The notes beneath the pieces are model-generated. The model had not been told where the DNA came from. It did no database searches and was given only the letters and a program-made list of their open reading frames with translations. Position numbers and translations under genes: made by a program. A stretch of DNA of 8,709 bases from an uncultured Collinsella sp. GTDB lineage: Bacteria; Actinomycetota; Coriobacteriia; Coriobacteriales; Coriobacteriaceae. Positions 6,501-8,709 of the stretch are shown here, piece by piece. The stretch covers positions 1 through 8,709 of the forward strand of contig USMA01000035.1 in assembly GCA_900555765.1 (NCBI GenBank), written 5' to 3'. The first letter of the stretch is position 1; every line of letters starts with the position of its first letter.

Positions 6501-6886
6501 CCTACACGGTGAAGGAGGTCGCGCCTACCACCGGTGCCATCGACAAGCTTCGCTACTCCAAGGCCGAGTACCAGGTGGCCGTCACGGTGAAGGCCGTCAT
6601 GGATGAGACCACTGGCAAGTACTCCGGCCTCACCACCTCCACCACGGTCACGCAGGTGAAGGACGACATGGGCAACACCGTGAGTAACACCATCGGCAAG
6701 GACGCCGCGCCCAACGCCATTCCCGCCTCCACCTTCACCAACACCTACTCCACCTCTTTGCCCCTTTCTGGTATGTCGGGCGTCACTCTGACGTACCTTG
6801 CCGGCGCGGCGGTGCTTTGCGCTGCTGCAGCCTGGATGCACATTCGTCGCAAGGCGAATGCGAAGGGAGGCGAGCGTCGTGAATAA
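3572..6886 (+). CDS. LPxTG-type pilus tip adhesin with choice-of-anchor A and isopeptide domains
   Basis: The protein has 1104 residues; the start is fixed by GGGGAGGAG (3557-3565). A long signal peptide (residues 1-45) has a Lys/Arg-rich head, a hydrophobic core and a probable cut after AIA. Residues 46-115 are an acidic Ser/Thr/Asn stalk. Residues 140-580 form a choice-of-anchor A domain: FTIAGSELSNW (427-437), MWNFVDTTSLTI, GSILVPNGSF and NGRVYVGVDFSM. Three self-crosslinking domains follow: CnaB-like 618-748 (Lys625, Glu700 in REVKAPAGY, Asn745/746), CnaB-like 755-885 (Lys764, Glu837 in VETQAPFGY, Asp881), and Spy0128/FctA-like 888-1058 (Lys894, Glu982, Asn1057 in FTNTY). The sorting signal is LPLSG (1063-1067), then a hydrophobic helix and an RRK tail. 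Such proteins are usually joined to a pilus or wall by a sortase and bind host or matrix ligands. The tip role is inferred from being first in the operon and from the adhesin domain. The gene is less GC-rich than the next one. Confidence 0.88.
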   Translation: MKANSEKTKQSKKAPRRVLAGVLCGASVLSLVLSLVMPPISQAIANDAQVDSTEKTVTEDSSTESTDVDNTSEDAENQNSDETNGGESGSSNSVEQAQSANAASAGATATVKPGIQVPTSIGIGTNINVSTPDPGVATYVGRDMYIGGKPSDKPSDGTIDLDADNAPTGSYAAEAEGLTVVRGKLAMNPLKESWPYNNSGGAGFRFGTVGFGSQFRPVYGSTVLAVAGIDSAITKMSVGYNGNLPGATTVGAWNKGAWVGQQRPFEGATPSGFAYTAQIAGPITYWRDSDYKRQSVVTMQGNWYEGLSALESTLFNKAVDLTNVNGSDYSSYNGTNGYLSKLSKQLDSFEDTGEVDVNGFAEPNSNYVINKYNNDGTSYTLKFDGSDDGSGKSVSGALDTGISSNKIRNTERLITFTGDVTSMQQVFTIAGSELSNWKDGVYYRGVDFKFTNIPEGASIVVNVTGTNPVEFHNGWRFWWGDTEISRGYESQYAKKDLDAKYSLASQSIMWNFVDTTSLTIRGGIAGENRADWGYGGTATGAKWTDDDPAAAMIGSILVPNGSFDDHVTTNGRVYVGVDFSMNSPKVAAAFGEGNSASVIDMDQERHNFPWSGSYTPDGSAIAWSKVDAADGMTPLSGSSWTIYGTVDDAKNETNPIVTVTDGGANDYSSDDGELQFNYLNQKAKIGDPNDKDYFTYYIREVKAPAGYQKSDTIYYATMNNTGEQVNYVQGYVDTTNNNLLVPFENNSTGAIPNARITGTVSWTKVAEDDTKHTPLPGSEWKLTKKKDADGTADQSWTVIDRESDQSTSSDTTWADTDTAPGKFTLEGLLPGTYTLVETQAPFGYNLNTTVYEFTVSNEDGSVTWTEGKSPTIDGNNVYISDALTTTSVKIPVTKSVRNTDWPKGDKDKYVPFEFSIEATGANKDSAPKLDPTTISVAPAAGSTKVNDIVAYFGGISFSKKHLAKIDDSNPTDAKTYTYTVKEVAPTTGAIDKLRYSKAEYQVAVTVKAVMDETTGKYSGLTTSTTVTQVKDDMGNTVSNTIGKDAAPNAIPASTFTNTYSTSLPLSGMSGVTLTYLAGAAVLCAAAAWMHIRRKANAKGGERRE
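6863..6870 (+). promoter_or_regulatory. Ribosome binding site that fixes the GTG start of the second pilus gene
   Basis: AAGGGAGG lies inside the end of the adhesin gene, 8 bases before GTG 6879. The same frame opens earlier at TTG 6798, but that start would put a non-signal sequence in front of a clear signal peptide. GTG 6879 yields MNKK and a standard signal peptide. Confidence 0.8.
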
Positions 6887-8549
6887 GAAAGTTTGCTCCT
6901 TCCCGATCTTGTTTGCGCTGCCTGCCCTCCTGATCGGCACCTGCGCGGTTGTGTTCCCCGCTTCCGCGCAGGCCGCGCCGACCTCGACCGGTTCCATCAC
7001 GGTGAGCGGCACCGTGGCGAGCAGCTACGATGCCTACCAGGTCTTTAACGCCAACGTCGTCGACGGCGACAGCGACGCCAAGATCGCCACCGACCTCGCC
7101 TGGGCAAGCGACGCCGTGCGCGACGCCGCGCTGCCTGTGCTGCACAGCGCCGGCATGTCCAAATCCCAGACCACCGCGCAGGAAGCTGCCGAGTGGCTCA
7201 ACACCGATTCCCACCTTACGAGCGCGCTGAGCGCACAGCTCGCTCGTTCCCTCCAGAGCTCTGGCGCCGAGCCCGTGGCCCTTAACGCGGGCACGACGGC
7301 CGAGCTGCCCTGCGGCTACTGGCTCATCGTCGCTAAGGACGACGCCATCGCCCAAGGCGAGGCCGGCACCGCGCCGATCATGGCGCTGGTCGGCGGCAGC
7401 GCCGTCACCGTCAAGCCCAAGGCGGCGACCCCCAAGGTCGCCAAGCATGTGCTGGAGGACGGCACCGCCGCCTGGCAGAAGGCCGCCGACGCCACGGTCG
7501 CCGACGACCTGTACTGGCGCCTCTCTGCCACGGTCCCTGCCGGGCTCACGGCCTACGACACCTATACGGTGCGGTTCGTCGACACCATGAGCGCGGGGCT
7601 CGACCCCTCCAAGGTGGCCGCGAGCATGCGCGTGTACGCGGCGGCGGGCGCGGACGGCGGCTTCGACGCCGTCCAGACCGGCAGGGACGGCCTCGCCGGC
7701 ACCGAGCCCGCGAAGGGCTGGACCGACATCACGGCCCAGTGCGTCACCAAGGTAGCGGCCGACGGCAAGACCTTCACCGTGCGCACCGGCGACCTGGTCG
7801 CCGCGCGCGGCGGGGCCGACGCCTTCGCCGCGGGCGCCCGCGTGGTCGCCGTGTACAATGCGCCGCTCAACAGCGCATGCAACCACGGCATCGCGAAGGG
7901 CAACCCCAACGAGGTCTACCTGCGCTACCCGCGCTCTCCCCTCGCCGACCAGTCCGGCGACGCCGGCTTCACCCGCACGCCGAGCGACGACGCGTGCGCC
8001 TACACCTGGGATCTCGCACTCACCAAGCGCGGCAGCGACGGCGACAAACCGCTTGCCGGGGCGGTCCTGAGCATCGCCGACGACCGCGGTCGCACACTGG
8101 CGGACGACGGCACGTGGGATGCGGAGGGCAAGGCCACCGTCACGACGGGCGAGGCCGGCCGCGTGACCGTCTCGGGCGTGGACTCGGGCAAGCTGGAGGT
8201 CCGCGCGCTCACGGCGCGCAAGGGCTCCACCGCCTGTGAGGGCACGCGCTCCGTGACGGTTAAGGCCGAGGGCCTGGACGTCGACCAGGTGGCCGCCGCC
8301 AAGCCCAAGCTCACCATCACGGCCGAGTCGCCCCTGCGCGCCGACAGCGCGGACGGGTCGACGGGCAGCCTGGAGGCGTCGCTCATCAACACGCCCACCG
8401 GCACACCCCCTAGCATTACCACCGGAGGCTTTATGCCCTCGACTGGCGATATGGCAATGTACGCCGCGGCCGCTGCAGCGGTCGCCGGAGCCGCGCTCAT
8501 CGTGGTCGCGCTCCTGGTCAAGCGGGGAGGTGGCAGCCATAAAGAGTAG
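6879..8549 (+). CDS. Sortase-anchored fimbrial subunit with D2-type isopeptide domain
   Basis: The protein has 556 residues from GTG 6879, overlapping the adhesin gene by 8 bases, so translation is probably coupled. The signal peptide ends near residue 32 (ASAQA). The N-terminal domain (33-178) has the pilin pattern YDAYQVFN, AEWLN and CGYWLIVAKDD. VTVKPK (176-181) resembles the pilin motif VxVYPK, with Lys181 as possible crosslinking residue. A second domain (185-365) begins PKVAKHVLEDG (Lys189) and ends GNPNEVYLRYP (Asn342/344), the D2 pattern of isopeptide-forming fimbrial proteins. A third CnaB-like domain (375-507) starts with LALTKRGSDGDKPLAGAVLSI (Lys383) and ends SLIN (Asn504), but the expected catalytic Glu position reads Ala443 (GKLEVRALTARKG). 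The sorting signal MPSTG (519-523) precedes a hydrophobic helix and KRGGG tail. Five cysteines are in the mature part. It may be a shaft or basal pilin; the third gene decides. Confidence 0.85.
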   Translation: MNKKVCSFPILFALPALLIGTCAVVFPASAQAAPTSTGSITVSGTVASSYDAYQVFNANVVDGDSDAKIATDLAWASDAVRDAALPVLHSAGMSKSQTTAQEAAEWLNTDSHLTSALSAQLARSLQSSGAEPVALNAGTTAELPCGYWLIVAKDDAIAQGEAGTAPIMALVGGSAVTVKPKAATPKVAKHVLEDGTAAWQKAADATVADDLYWRLSATVPAGLTAYDTYTVRFVDTMSAGLDPSKVAASMRVYAAAGADGGFDAVQTGRDGLAGTEPAKGWTDITAQCVTKVAADGKTFTVRTGDLVAARGGADAFAAGARVVAVYNAPLNSACNHGIAKGNPNEVYLRYPRSPLADQSGDAGFTRTPSDDACAYTWDLALTKRGSDGDKPLAGAVLSIADDRGRTLADDGTWDAEGKATVTTGEAGRVTVSGVDSGKLEVRALTARKGSTACEGTRSVTVKAEGLDVDQVAAAKPKLTITAESPLRADSADGSTGSLEASLINTPTGTPPSITTGGFMPSTGDMAMYAAAAAAVAGAALIVVALLVKRGGGSHKE

Positions 8550-8657
8550 CTGGCAGCCCCACAGAGAGCGGGGCGAGACGTAGCGAAGTAGATGCTAAGA
8601 CACAGATAGATGATGACCGATCGAATGAGAACCAAACGGAAAACGGAGGAAAAGAAG
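8550..8657 (+). promoter_or_regulatory. Intergenic gap with strong ribosome binding site before the third pilus gene
   Basis: This is a purine-rich 108-base gap. A weak hairpin, GCCCC (8556-8560) with GGGGC (8570-8574), lies just after the stop codon; without a T-run it is not a terminator. GGAGG (8645-8649) lies 8 bases before ATG 8658. No convincing promoter is seen. The gap contrasts with the overlap between the first two genes and would let the third protein be translated independently and at higher level. Confidence 0.5.
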
Positions 8658-8709
8658 ATGAGCATGAGCAAGAACATCGCACGCCTGGCAGTAACCGCCG
8701 GCCTTACAG
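8658..8709 (+). CDS. Start of third pilus-operon protein, probable secreted pilin (3' truncated by window)
   Basis: Only 17 codons are visible: MSMSKNIARLAVTAGLT, a short basic head followed by the beginning of a hydrophobic stretch, as in a signal peptide. ATG 8658 is preferred over ATG 8664 because it sits 8 bases after GGAGG. Position as third gene of a pilus operon behind two sortase-anchored proteins, and its strong ribosome binding site, suggest the major shaft pilin. The family cannot be confirmed from this fragment; a sortase or another surface protein is less likely but not excluded. Confidence 0.6.
   Translation, partial: MSMSKNIARLAVTAGLT

Noticed and set aside
5810..7012. 400-codon open frame on the - strand across the adhesin/pilin junction
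   Set aside because: Low-complexity Arg/Gly/Val-rich translation with no recognisable motif, spanning two well-supported + strand genes.
6783..8540. Long open frame on the - strand opposite the second pilin
   Set aside because: A mirror of a very GC-rich gene: Gly/Arg/Ala/His-rich with no domain pattern, while the + strand frame has a signal peptide, pilin motifs and sorting signal.
8531..8558. TGGCAGCC present twice (8531-8538 and 8551-8558) around the stop codon of the second pilin
   Set aside because: An 8-base repeat in GC-rich DNA is easily due to chance and no function is suggested.
1..8709. CRISPR arrays, tRNA, rRNA or insertion-sequence transposase genes
   Set aside because: No spaced identical repeats, cloverleaf-like sequence, conserved rRNA stretch or transposase-like protein could be seen on either strand.

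Overview
The window reads as high-GC Gram-positive DNA. The proteins suggest a gut Coriobacteriia organism, probably Collinsella or a close relative. That guess rests on codon style, LPxTG-type pilins with choice-of-anchor A and CnaB domains, and recurrent palindromes after genes; no rRNA or other marker confirms it. All supported genes lie on the + strand.

Region 1 (1-3113) holds three unrelated-looking housekeeping or accessory genes: the C-terminal end of a MobB-type molybdopterin-guanine dinucleotide biosynthesis protein (1-356), an MFS exporter-like permease (750-2036) and a Cof-type HAD hydrolase (2245-3066). Each is followed by palindromic DNA. Four copies of a hairpin repeat with a GGGACAGG-like core lie at 489-517, 542-576, 2117-2149 and 3079-3113, all in the same orientation. 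Two unrelated large palindromes lie at 377-462 and 2037-2101. Two of the hairpins are followed by T-rich tracts like intrinsic terminators, and a candidate promoter begins just after each of those two.

Region 2 (3114-3571) is an AT-rich, non-coding leader of about 450 bases with several hairpins and a good extended -10 promoter (TGCTACAAT) about 90 bases before the next start codon.

Region 3 (3572-8709) is the start of a sortase-dependent pilus operon. The first gene encodes a 1104-residue cell-wall-anchored protein: signal peptide, low-complexity acidic/Ser/Thr stalk, choice-of-anchor A adhesin domain, two CnaB-like domains, one Spy0128/FctA-like isopeptide domain, and an LPLSG sorting signal. 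It is the likely pilus tip adhesin. The second gene overlaps it by 8 bases, starts with GTG, and encodes a 556-residue fimbrial subunit with a VKPK pilin-like motif, a D2-type isopeptide domain, a C-terminal CnaB-like domain lacking the usual catalytic Glu, and an MPSTG sorting signal. A third gene starts at 8658 behind a strong ribosome binding site and is cut by the window end; its N-terminus looks like the start of a signal peptide, possibly that of the major shaft pilin. No sortase gene lies in the window; a class C sortase would be expected downstream.

Nothing here is a wholly new class of system. The most unusual material is the repeat family with its terminator/promoter arrangement, the structured leader of the pilus operon, and the mixed sorting signals and degenerate isopeptide domain of the pilins.
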